Shown: piece after piece, positions 51,809 to 63,118 of the stretch
Position numbering within the stretch: the stretch's first letter is position 1
Layout: every line of letters starts with the position of its first letter
Origin: Ascidia mentula
Lineage: Eukaryota > Chordata > Ascidiacea > Phlebobranchia > Ascidiidae
Direction of reading: 5' to 3'
Assembly (NCBI GenBank): GCA_947561715.1
Contig: OX387205.1
Coordinates: forward strand, 2,175,001-2,239,000
Length of the DNA: 64,000 nt
Notes under the pieces: model-generated
What the model saw: the letters and a program-made list of their open reading frames with translations, nothing else
The model's database searches: none
What the model was told of the DNA's origin: nothing
Made by a program: the position numbers and the translations under genes

Positions 51809-52935
51809 ATTATATCAAATTTTAGTGAAGCTGAAATCGAAACCAAGAATCTATATGTATGGTATTTCGATGATAGTACGCTCTACACTAAACCCAAATG
51901 AGCAAATGTAAAGAAGTAGTAGTAGTAGATACACACACTTTCTCTAGAAACGGTTCCTATACCCAAAACCCATTGTGACGCATCAATGTCGATTTTAAGC
52001 GCCCCAAAAAAAGATTTGCTCTAACACTGACATGTGTGTATGCTGTGTATATAGTACCTTGCACCGCATTCAATGAGATTTCATCAAACTAACACTGAAA
52101 ATTCAAATAAAGGTCTTTGAGTCTTAGGCCGAACGAATAACTCTTTTTGCTGTTTTTTACACAAACGCATGCAATCTGGAAAACCAAACAACAAATACAA
52201 AGAACCACATTCGCCAAATATTGACAAAAGAAACCAAATACTGGTAGACGATAAATGTTTTCATTTTTGGCGAATCGTTGTGAAAAAGTGCCGCAGCGAC
52301 GCAGTAACTGAAGCTACTATCAAAAGAAACGCTTTCGGATGTAATCAACGAGTTGGCAAGTTGCACGAAATACAGGCATGGCAATAATTAAAAGGTTAGT
52401 GAAGACACAAAATTACGCAATCAATTCAAAAACAGGATTAATTAAGCATGCGCTAGGTATGGGATAAAAGTGTGCAAAATTGCCATCATATTACGCCACT
52501 AGCGTCGAGTTGATCACCGAGCCGACCACTGCATTGTGTGAAATTTACAATGAAGCGTTTTTGATAGCATTGGCCTAAGTTTTACTGTGCAAACGCAAGC
52601 TTGAAAAGCTCGGAGTTTTCAATATTGCCCGTCTCCGTTCACAGTAAGGACACGGGTGAGGAATATGTGAGATAAAGGCAATTGTTTCCTCTGTATTCGT
52701 TTTTGCATTGGTGCCTTCCAAGTGATTATGGGGTGATCATTTTATATGACACTAGATGCAGAAGAGAGGGAAATTTAAACATTGGGCTTAGCCTGTCGTA
52801 TCTGGTGAACCGAAGAATTCTCAGCCAAGTCAATTGCCAACTGTCAATTGCTGTAGAAGCAAACATTTGGATTACCTCAATTCCAAGTTCGAGGATTGGC
52901 CGGTGTAGGACTTTCATACAGCGGCCGTAGCCAAT

Positions 52936-53107
52936 TTGGATCCCGATCTACGTCACTAACCCTAGTACAAGTTGCAGCACGGTATCGTTTCCAAAAAAAG
53001 AATACTGCTTGCCGTCCCAACTTGGATCCCGATCTACGTCACTAACCCTGATAAAAGTTGCAGCAAGGAATCGTTTCCAAAAAAAATTATACTGTTTGCC
53101 GTCCCAA
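52936..53107. repeat. 86 bp tandem duplication of mixed paralogue origin
   Basis: Two adjacent units begin TTGGATCCCGATCTACGTCA at 52936 and 53022. The first unit carries variants of the spacer after E (ctagtacaagttgcagcacgg). The second carries variants of the spacer after A (aaccctgata...gcagcaagg). The other spacers have a single unit. Confidence 0.75.
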
Positions 53108-53340
53108 GTCGAAGAAAGTGTTGGGATTGCCCAACACCATTCCACGTATCAAAGATCATCTCGCTTTGGATTGGATAGTCTGAGTCACGTGTTCCAAGTA
53201 GGACGTGCGTTGGTACGATCGCTTCGCTCAACTTTCAGGAAACGAGCTGGGAATTTAATTGCCCAAACGAACAGGAAAGACTGCTACTCATTTCCACGCG
53301 CGCCACAAGATTAACTTTGTTGCAAAACATTTTATGCTGA

Positions 53341-53520
53341 ATTAAAAATGTACTGCTCTTCTGGCATAAACGTATTGTATCACTAGTGTGATTCAATTGT
53401 TGCGTCATACCTGATGAAGTCTCGCCGCATGGCAGACGAAACGTCGTAAAATACAATACGTTTATTCCAGAAGAGCAGTACATTTTTAATTGCAATATGC
53501 CTGGCAGCAACAGGAATTTC
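53341..53520. mobile_element. 180 bp palindromic non-autonomous Penelope-related element
   Basis: The insertion is flanked by a 14 bp direct repeat, acattttatgctga (53327-53340 and 53521-53534); other spacers have this site once. Inverted arms at about 53343-53380 and 53451-53488 share GTACTGCTCTTCTGGC-type ends. The inner part has CTGATGA (53411-53417), a GTCT...AGAC hairpin, GAAA (53438-53441) and ACGT/ACGT, a hammerhead-like layout with one extra A. About 32 nt on the right (tgcctggcagcaaca) has no partner in the left arm. The ends resemble those of the element at 21391-22760. Confidence 0.75.
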
Positions 53521-54022
53521 ACATTTTATGCTGAAGCTTTCATATTTATCCTTTTCGATCACTGTATATTTCTGCTAACTTTTCTGAAAGGATTTTCTCA
53601 GATATTGCGAAATATCGGCCGGGTTTATGCAGAATTGCAAATTGTACAAATCTTATCTGTTTTGTTGACAGCGAGAATTGCTAATCACGTATTTAAGCCC
53701 ATTCGTGCAAGGTTTGCGATCCTTATTATAGCACAAGTTTGATGACCATTGGTGTGAGATAATCCAGGAGCCGGTAACCCCTGGCACGGGTGACATAAGA
53801 GGTAATTATTCATGACACGCCAAGGGATTTACGAGTTCATACTTAAATACTACGCCATGCGACTGGAATTGTGTTGCGTCAGAAAAAAAAACGCCAAAAA
53901 GTCCTAATCCTCGGGAATTGTGTTAGTCTACAGATCAAAATGAAAATTCATGTAATGGGTGGTCGTTACAAAGAAACAAAGGCAAAGAGCAACAGGTCTA
54001 AAAACTACAGTCACCACCTGAA

Positions 54023-54046
54023 CTGATAAGACCTTACAGGTCGAAA
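54023..54046 (+). ncRNA. Degenerate hammerhead-like core (spacer copy 5)
   Basis: It reads CTGATAA, hairpin GACCT-TAC-AGGTC, then GAAA. Same core change as the other spacer copies. Probably inactive. Confidence 0.45.
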
Positions 54047-54691
54047 CACTGTGCATTCTACTATCTCAAAGAGCAACATATTTTAGTGTACCCATGTAAT
54101 TAGCAAGCGAAGTCATCAACGTTAGCACATAACATAGTTTGTAAACTGGAAGAAATGTTCAAATGTTTGATCCCTAAGTAATCAAACGATTAAAACCCGT
54201 ACAATAACACATATACAAACGCTCTGTTTCAAAAGCGAACATCTGGCGGTTTTAATAACGTTTGTATAGAAAAAAATAACACTCGAGACATTGCGCAAAC
54301 AAGTGTTCTTGCATGAGTGCAGCGGCGTATATTTTATTGTAACCACTGTTTCGTCTGGCATGCGGTGAGATTTCTTTGGAGTTAAACTCCAGGGTTCAGG
54401 GTGTGTTTGTGTGTCACATTGCTTATCAGATGGATGTTTTTGAACAATAAAACGATTCTAGAATTAATATTAAGCAAAAATACTACAGCCTACTGCTAAT
54501 CTTATTCTGTAGAGAGGAAAAATGGTATGTAGTAAAGGGATCAAGCCGTTCAGTGTTTGTTTACTAAGTGTACCAGTACTCCCCAATTATTTGTTTAAGT
54601 TGTGTGTCACCTAACCTGGTGTTTTTTGCAAAGCAGTTAGTTCACATACTGATAGATTAGGTTGTTCGTTCTTATTCAGTCAATCAACACG

Positions 54692-57600
54692 ATGATAAGC
54701 TTCGATTTTCTGTTGGACAAGGTTGGTGAAATTGGACTTTACCAGATAGTGGTTGGCATTCTCATAGGCTATGCCAGCATGGTCGGTGGATATCACTCGT
54801 TGGCATCGGTTTTCATTGCATACGAATCTGATTACAGGTAAGGTTACTTACAGAGAGCAACGATCGTATGACGTTATCTGTGGTGTCAGATTACAAAATC
54901 AACCGCAAGCGATCATTACAGGTGCAACGTTCCGCCGTTGGACAACTCAACGGCTTACCCCAACTTGACTGAATCTGACATTCTCAACTACACAACATCT
55001 TATGACAAATCGTCAGAAGAATACGATACTTGCAAGAAGTAAATATGTTACCAACAAAAACCTTTTTCTATCCCCAACATCGTGTTATCTTTTTCTAGAT
55101 ACGATTACGATTACGGCGTGTGCAATGGGTCTTCAACGTGTGTTAACCAATCAGCTGACTCTATCCCATGCGACCAAGGTTATTGGTACGACCGAAGCAT
55201 CTTTACTGAGACTATCGTTACCGAGGTTTGCTATAATGGACAAACATTTTTATCAAATATTTTCTTTTTTTCATATTTTGACTTGTAGTTCAACCTCGTT
55301 TGCACCCGAAGCTACCTCATACCATTCACTACCTCAATGTATTATGTCGGAATGTTGGTCGGGTCGTTTCTGTTTGGAAATGTTTCTGATAGGTTTGTGT
55401 GCAACTTTTCTAACGAAATATTTCGTGCTTGCTGTGCATCCTTCCAAAACTGTATCTATTTGAATTGCGATACTAATGATGCCTTCAAGTACAGTCGAAA
55501 TAGATGTAGGAAAAAACGTTAAACAAACAACTTAGGATTATATAAGAGTTGTTCTTAAAATATGTTACGAAGTCTTAGTTGACAATAACGGTAATAGGAG
55601 ATTCCGACAATACCAATTTCCAAAACTGTATTCCAACAAAGTTTGCAGGGGTAATGCATTCATTTTGAGTAACCGTTAGGAGAAAAAAACACAGCGTTAA
55701 ACTAGCATTTGCACAGTCATACTAGGGCCAACATTATCAGAAAACGATGTGCTGGAAACTGTACACAACACAGCAGTATAGGCTCGGGAGGTAAGCTCAG
55801 CGCTAGTGACGTGACATTGTGGCTCACTTTTATAGCAGTAATAATGAAATTCTTGGAACACAAGGCATGAAAACCATGCACCGACTTTGCGAATTGTTTT
55901 TTCCAGAGACCTCGGTGCATTAAACATTAACATGTACACATAGGATGTCCCTGTAGGGGTATGGATACGACAATATTTTTGTTTTCAATCATTAACAAAT
56001 ACATGCAGGTTTGGACGCAAACCAACCATGGTATTTTGCTCGGTGTTTGCGGTTGGAAGCATGTTCGGTTCGGCGTTCAGCACCTCGGTGGAGATGTTCT
56101 CTGTTTTCCGAGCTTTGGTTTCCTGCTTTAGAATTGGAACAGTCGTGTCCGGCTATGTGTACAGTAAGCACAGTGCATGGTTAGGGTATACCAGTGGTTT
56201 CCAATTTTTTTCTTTGGCCCAAATAACATTACTGAATCTTGCAACACAAATGAACCCTTTTATGCTGAAAATCATTTGTAATCTGATAAAGAAATTAGGC
56301 CATACTGCCGAAAACATTGACAAGTTTCAATAAATTCCTGCCGATGCTTCCAGGCATGTTTTATTGCTACAATACGGCTCTACTGACAATAATTACATGC
56401 CAATAATTACTTGTTTTTTGTCGCCTTAAATAAAAACATGTGAATGTTTTCAGAAGTATTGGGCAGTTTGTTCTTCTGGAAGTATCACACACTAGTGTAA
56501 CTTTCCAACTTTAACCTCAACCTTTTGTGATATACCTTACCTGCGATTAACATTTAATCGTTCAGTCATCGAGGTTATTGGAGTACAGTGGCGGACAGTT
56601 TTTGGAATGGCTTACCAAATCTATTATGCTCTCGGATATATGGTTCTGGGAGGTATGGCTTACTACTGGAGAAACTGGCACAATTTATTGGCAAGTACTA
56701 TACAGATACGAGTTTGGTTGCATAAATTTTTCAACTGTTCTGCGATCTTGACAAGTAACGTGAACACAAAACACATTGCGATATTCGTTGGCGTTTTTGA
56801 ACACATTTATAACCGGTTTGGTGAAAGATCTATGGAATATTGAATGTGGACAAATCAATAACGTAGTATTATTCCATTGTTCCAGCTCGTGGCCACGCTG
56901 GTTAGCGCCCCTCTAATCCTGTTTGTCCTTATCTTTCCTGAGTCACCAAGGTGGCTTTTTGCAATGAAAAAGGACGAGAAAGGAATATGGGTAAAGGCGT
57001 GCGTTTGTACATGAAATTTTTTTTGAGAATCCTGATTTTCGGTCGAATAGGCGACAAAACTGATAGCCAGGATTAACAAAAAGCATTTGGATGAAGAGGA
57101 TTGGGAGGAAGCAAGAAAAGCCGGTGAGGAGAAACTGGTAAATCGACTTTTTTCGAAGTATCGTGTAATAATTTGTCTGACGTAATTTGTATTGAACTTT
57201 AGAAACAATTGCAATCGGTGGAAACAAAATACACTTATTTCGATCTTTTTAAAACTCCGGGACTCCGAATCGCTACGTTTAAGATCGTGTTTGCCTGGTA
57301 AGTACCTAATACGGTTGCAGCAAACAAAAGCATCCACTAACATATTGGTAACAGTACTAACTACAATCACACTGCAGTCTCACTGAACGTTTTGTACAAA
57401 TTTTCAGGTTTGCCAACAGTTTGGTCTATAATGGAGTATCGTTGAATGCCGGGGCATTGGCAGGAGACGTCTTCGTCAACAACACGTTAAGTAAGCCCTT
57501 TATTAAATAAATTAAATCATTTAATATACAAGGGTACACAGAATGTGAACGTTTCCCTTTGACTCAAATTCATGGCCCAGAGTGGTCGGTTTGATCCCAA

Positions 57601-59292
57601 TGACGGATTATGTACAAGTAAACAATCTGTTATTTTCTTCTGCTATCAGGCTTGTATATAATACAAAAGGCTCTTCCGCAATACAAAATTGTAAATTTCA
57701 TTCGATGTTTGACGTATCGTCATACAAACTGTTGTTGTATGACAACCATAGGCGTCGATTTAGGGGTGACTCCGGTGACATGTCACCCCTCACAAGCAAA
57801 CAGGGGTGACAACGTATGCATTGTCACCCCTGGATTTCGAAACGGAATTTGCGTCGTTTGCCTATAAAGGCGATACGACTGACGATATGTTTTTTGCGTG
57901 TTTCTAAAACCTAGAAAAGTCACCCTTAATATTTTACAAAACGTTGAAAAATCGACGCCCATGATGACAATCGAAACGGCGAAAGAAACTGACAGTTTTG
58001 TATTGCCAAATAATCCTTTGTATTATGCGTGAAATTTGCCTACACTGTAAAATAAAGTAACCAAAACGTTTTTTACGGTATCACTAAAATGCAAAGGCTA
58101 AAGTGTGTTACCATTTCACTGTCCACAGTGCTTCTTTCCAGCAAAATTGTTTTTGTATTCACCAGATGGCGTATTTGAAATTTCCTCATATCTTCTTTGC
58201 ATGGCACTAATGGATAAAACAGGACGAAGAATCCTTCTGTCTTCCATGTTTTTTATTTCTGGCGTTGGTCTTCTCGCAAGTGTGATCGTAAACGAGTACG
58301 CAGGCGACGACAAAAGTACGTTTAAACTTGCACGTTTCATTTTTCTTTCCATAATACTCACATTATGTCAATATATCAAAGTTGTGATGTATAGGATCAG
58401 TTTGTTGTGAAACAGAATATTAAATATTTTATTCGTCATATCTTAATGTGCTCAATGAAGTTTCATGTTTCAAAGTATGAACAACACGAAACCTCTATGT
58501 TATGTGCCATCATGTTTCCAACACCAACTTATTATTATATTGCAGCGTTGGTAACACTAGGTGTCGTGTTTGCGTTTATTGCCAAGTTTGGAATTTCCGG
58601 ATCTTTTGCGATAATTTACAACTTCACGACCGAACTTTACCCGACAGTAGTGAGGTGAACTATGTTGGAAAAAAGAACAAGAAAAACTTACTTGTTCTTG
58701 ATCTCATAGTGTTATTTTGTGAGCTCAGGAGCAATGGTTTCGGGAACGCTTCCTTTGCTTCTCGAATTGGAGGGATTAGCGCCCCTTACATCATATCACT
58801 GCAGAACACAATTTCCTGGCTTCCCAATTCATTGTTTGGCGTATGTGGTACGAATTCAGACGATTAATCGCATTGTGGCGCAGAAACAGGCGTTTACATA
58901 TCATATTTTCAGCGGTCCTTGCTGGCGCCATATCTTTGACCTTTCCCGAAACCAACGGCAAACCGATGATGGAAACAATCGAACAAGCAGAAATATTTTA
59001 CAAAACCGGTGAAGTTGTCGATCTCAACATGCTTGAAAATGACGACAAAAGTGTGACGTAAGTATGTCGTATCAAATTACGGTTGTAGTGACCAGTTGAT
59101 CTGTTCTGCATTGGTGACTGCTGTATCCAAGAAGGAACTTGGCGATCCTGTCTTGTCATGTGATACCATAAAACATCGCTGTGAAATCAATGAAGTGATC
59201 AACTTTTTAGGAGCGACCGAAATTTTTCAGCTGTGCTCCATCAGAACAGCGTGTTTGAGGACGATGACGAAGCAATTGGTGTTCGAATGTAA
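54692..59292 (+). CDS. SLC22-family transporter, copy G (intact, 581 aa)
   Basis: Exons: 54692-54837, 54922-55038, 55099-55225, 55289-55392, 56009-56163, 56566-56690, 56886-56990, 57051-57137, 57203-57297, 57408-57490, 58166-58315, 58546-58654, 58729-58844, 58913-59057, 59211-59292. They total 1746 nt in one frame. It is of the C type throughout (GYASMVGGYHS, CFRIGTVVSGYVY, 95 nt exon 9). Exon 14 has one extra codon (LNMLENDDKS). Exon 3 reads YDYDYGVCNGSSTC in the Cys-rich outer loop. Intron 6 has a GC donor and intron 10 has the MITE. FGRKPTM, PESPRWL, MDKTGRR, ELYPTVV and PETNGKPM mark it as SLC22. The substrate is unknown. Confidence 0.88.
57751..57960. repeat. MITE in intron 10 of copy G
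   Basis: It begins GGCGTCGATTT and ends AAATCGACGCCC. It is almost identical to the element in copy C, so it was present before the C/G duplication. Confidence 0.6.
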
Positions 59293-60655
59293 ATTGTGTC
59301 AAATTCTATAGCGAAGTTGAAATGTTAACCAAGAACTTATATATATATGGTACGGGGATAACAATGCACTTTAGGCTGAACCAAAATATTAAGAACCAAG
59401 CATGAACATATATTAATGGTCGCAACCAAAGAAGACATCTATTGTCTAAATGTGTTCAGAGAATGAATTAAAATAACTTTTTTACTTTTTGTTTCACACA
59501 TGCGACATTTTTTGCATCGCGATAAGCCGTAAAAACCGTACTATCTCTGTGAATATCCAATATCACCACCTCTATGATATCTAATATCATCACCTGTGTT
59601 TAAACACAAATTATAAACAGCATTCGAAGACAATTGAAAAAATCTTAAAGATGAAATATGCACAAAATTATTTATTTTGTTAAAAAAGTGTTTGGGTTTG
59701 ATAAAAAGTTGTATGGAAAGTAAAAGTCACAAAATGTGTGTATGCGCTGATAGTTAGCAGAACTGCCATTCTCATGCAATGAAATGTCATGCAGTGGCAT
59801 TCGGACGCTGGATAACCGTTGAATACAAGAATATTTTTTACCAAAATGGTCCCATGCATGGGATTTTTGAAACAATTATTAATTTGCTTTTAAAATAGTT
59901 TCCGTGATTGAACTTTATATTTATGATTGCAAATTGTCGACCTATTGTAGTGCTACTGTTGTTCAATTTAACCCTCAAGAAATCTCGCTAGATGGCAGAC
60001 GAAACGTAGCTTACAGCAACATTTACGTAACTTTTGTGCCAGAAGGACAGTTCCATGAAAGGTACACGTTTGTGTAATTTGGAACTGGTAACTATATATA
60101 CCAAGGGGAAACAATAAGGAAATTACTGAAACAACCTTATAATTTTCAAGCTAAATGATTATGCAAACTATGTTCCCCAACTGTTAATTGCGAGACCATC
60201 ATATAACGTAAAATGTTTTATCTGCTCTGGGCTGCCGACGTTGCAGTCTGGCGTTTGGTAATTTATTCTATTCTGATTCTAGTCCATGCTAATTCTATAT
60301 GCGACTCAATACAAACGTATACTGTTTGGATTCACAAGGCTTAAAAGAATAAACGAATTTTGATTGGTGGGAACGACTGAAAATATTATATCACTGAAGA
60401 AATTAACTAGAAGCCGAGTCTATTGACCTGAGATATATTTGCCTTAAAACAGAAAATAAACTCTAAAGTGAAGTTCACTTACGCCTAACTTAGTTGAGCG
60501 CTACATCTGCGTCTATTGTTGCATCGTCCACAAGTTAAAGAGCAGAGTTTATCTCAGAAGTTGGTGATACTTTAAGAACCTAATCTGAAAGAAGTTGCGC
60601 TGAGGTGAAATAAAAATGCGTTTCCTCTCTTGTTTGGTTTAACGATATTTACATT
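59293..60655. repeat. Array spacer after copy G, left part
   Basis: It matches the spacer after C up to the retroelement insertion. Around 59950-60050 it has tctcgctagatggcagacgaaac followed by gccagaaggac, a worn copy of a Penelope-like 3' tail that the C spacer lacks. No gene is supported. Confidence 0.55.
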
Positions 60656-61879
60656 TTTTTTTAAATGAAAGCCAAAGCTAAAATGCTGTTATTCATTAGT
60701 AAACGTTTCAAACACTAACTGCGTTCATCATCAGTACTACAATGAGTGCATGCAAGAAAAGCGTCGGGGTAATAAAGGCCGCATATCAGTATTAAAGCCC
60801 AAAAATCTAGTTTTGAAGGCTATCACCATTATTACCCATACTGAGTGATTTCTTTTTTGCCAACAACAATTCCTGTGGTCAGTGACCCATGAAGATCTAT
60901 TGGTACTATTCATGGAGAAAAAAAATTGATTGCGGCTGCATCCGCCAAAACACAGCAAGGATATGAGGATCCTCCAGGAGGATCTTTTGTCCTACAGGAT
61001 AGCAAAAACAGTCCCAGGGGGCAACCAACGCAACTTTCCTGTGACAATTTTTTTTGCCATTGCGTAGAAAAGGGTTAGGGCCAACATTAAATTGGAAATT
61101 GCATGAGGTTTTTGTGATTCATTTTTTCGCAAAACCATCTTACATTTTTTGCAGCCCATTTAGCTAAAATAATGACTGATCGGGGACCGAAATGACCCCT
61201 AGGAGGTGCTTTAAGCAACTATTTTGCAACTAGTTTTCACCTTACTGCGTAGCCAAGAGGCGGGCCTAACATAAAATCACAAATTAAGGTATACTTCTGT
61301 GATTCAATTTTGAGCTACATGCCCTTGAACATTTTGATGGTTTTTCAACTAAACTTTTCACAGCACCCTGCACCAAACGTCTGACTAACTGAGAAGAGCA
61401 AAAAATGCACTAAAACTGCACCAAACACGTTGAAAATCGCCCTGGCTACACCACGTGACTTCTTGCTCATTCAAACAGAAAATTGACCCTAATGCATCAC
61501 CGGTTGCCTTGTGACGAGACTGAGACTCTCTATGACGCAGGAGTACAAGACGGGCATTCCCCGCGGGCAAAACTATTTTAATATAATTACTGATATGCTA
61601 AATGACTGAGCAGGCAGAAGGGAAACAGCAGCAGCAACAACGCGCAACAAGCCAGAGGCATGTCACGTGACAACAACATGGAAGCGCAGCAGCGACGTCA
61701 TCATTAGCGATGTGTCAGGCTGCAGTACGGACCTAGATGTTGAATAGGTAAAGCGGTTTGGAGCTATCATCCACGTTCGGTGCTGGTTTATGGTGTTGGA
61801 TGTAAAGTGTTTCCAGAATTAGTAATTTAGATTTTATATTACAGGTGTGTAAAACTTTGGGCGAATTGAATTTAACCTG

Positions 61880-62917
61880 ATGATCCGATCTCCCATTGCC
61901 CCTCTCCTAGCTGATGTAATAATGAATCACGTTGTAGACAAAGCCCTGCAAAAGGCTAGTTTAGCCCAACAACCACTGGCCCTGTTCAGATACGTGGATG
62001 ACCTTTTCTTGGTTTTCCCTAATCTGCAGTCAATGGATGGGTTCTTTTCCATCATCAACAGTGTTCATTGTAATATCTCATTTACTAAGGAACTCGAACA
62101 AGACGGGGTTCTGCCATTTCTAGACATACTGGTAGATAAAAATAAAAAAACTCCTGTCACTTCCGTTTACAGAAAGCCTACCCACACTGGCCTATACACC
62201 AAGTGGTCTAGTTTCGTGCCTTTCATCTATAAACGAAACCTAGTCAATTGCCTTTTACATAGAGCGTACAAAATCTGCTCCACTTACCAAGGATTGCATG
62301 CTGAGTATTGCAATATTTCTCGCATGCTCATTAACAATGGCTTTCCATCCCACTTCATCTCCACTTGCATTAGGCGTTACCTCAATTGTCGGTATACTAC
62401 CGTGAACGTGAGCCCACCGACCCCCCCTCCTCAAGCACCAACCAAGTACTTGGTATTTCGACTGCCCTTCCTTGGCCCTGTAAACTATTACATACGTCAG
62501 GAATTACGACAATTCATTAACACACGCAGCTTTCTCCCCATCAAACTGCGCATGATCCATGATACCATTTCCCTCTCCAAACTCTTCAACTTTAAAGACA
62601 AGCAACAGCTTCTCCATCGCTGTAATGTTGTGTACCAACTCACCTGCTCCTGTGGGGCCACTTACATTGGTGAGACCACTCGCAACCTTACCACTCGCAT
62701 GAAGGAGCATCATCCTTCAACGAAAGCTGAAAGCGAGGTCAGCAACCACCTGTGGGAAAATTCGGATCATCAGGTTAAATTCAATTCGCCCAAAGTTTTA
62801 CACACCTGTAATATAAAATCTAAATTACTAATTCTGGAAACACTTTACATCCAACACCATAAACCAGCACCGAACGTGGATGATAGCTCCAAACCGCTTT
62901 ACCTATTCAACATCTAG
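61880..62917 (+). pseudogene. Penelope-like reverse transcriptase / GIY-YIG endonuclease, 5'-truncated
   Basis: The open frame has 345 codons. Residues 4-15 (SPIAPLLADVIM) match the reverse transcriptase motif that normally follows a Gly, and FRYVDDLF (about residues 36-43) is the catalytic YxDD motif. LPFLDILV and the YRKPTHTGLY / HRAYKIC segments follow as in the Penelope thumb. GIY-YIG begins near residue 250 with VVYQLTCSCGATYIGET, then RNLTTRMKEHH and LLILETLYIQHH. A full family protein would have several hundred more residues with the first reverse transcriptase motifs and the first catalytic Asp. These are lost: the first three codons come from the inverted arm. It is not expected to work as it stands. 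Confidence 0.85.
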
Positions 62918-63089
62918 GTCCGTACTGCAGCCTGACACATCGCTAATGATGACGTCGCTGCTGTGCTTCCATGTTGTTGTCACGTGACATGCCTCTGGCT
63001 TGTTGCGCGTTGTTGCTGCTGCTGTTTCCCTTCTGCCTGCTTAGTCCTTTATTACCTCGACGCTTTTCTTGCATGCACTCATTGTAGTA

Positions 63090-63118
63090 CTGATGATGAA
63101 CGCAGTTAGTGTTCGAAA
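63090..63118 (+). ncRNA. Hammerhead-like core in the PLE2 right arm
   Basis: It reads CTGATGA (63090-63096), one extra T, then hairpin GAACGC-AGTTA-GTGTTC (63098-63114), then GAAA (63115-63118). The inverted arm has the same at 60706-60734 on the minus strand. I found no matching stem III / cleavage site, so this is a remnant or a variant. Confidence 0.45.

Larger units (their letters stand above)
51809..54691. repeat. Array spacer after copy F
   Basis: It is homologous to 17294-20155 and 44951-47633. It differs by an 86 bp tandem duplication near 52936-53107 and a 180 bp palindromic insertion at 53341-53520. No gene is supported. Confidence 0.6.
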
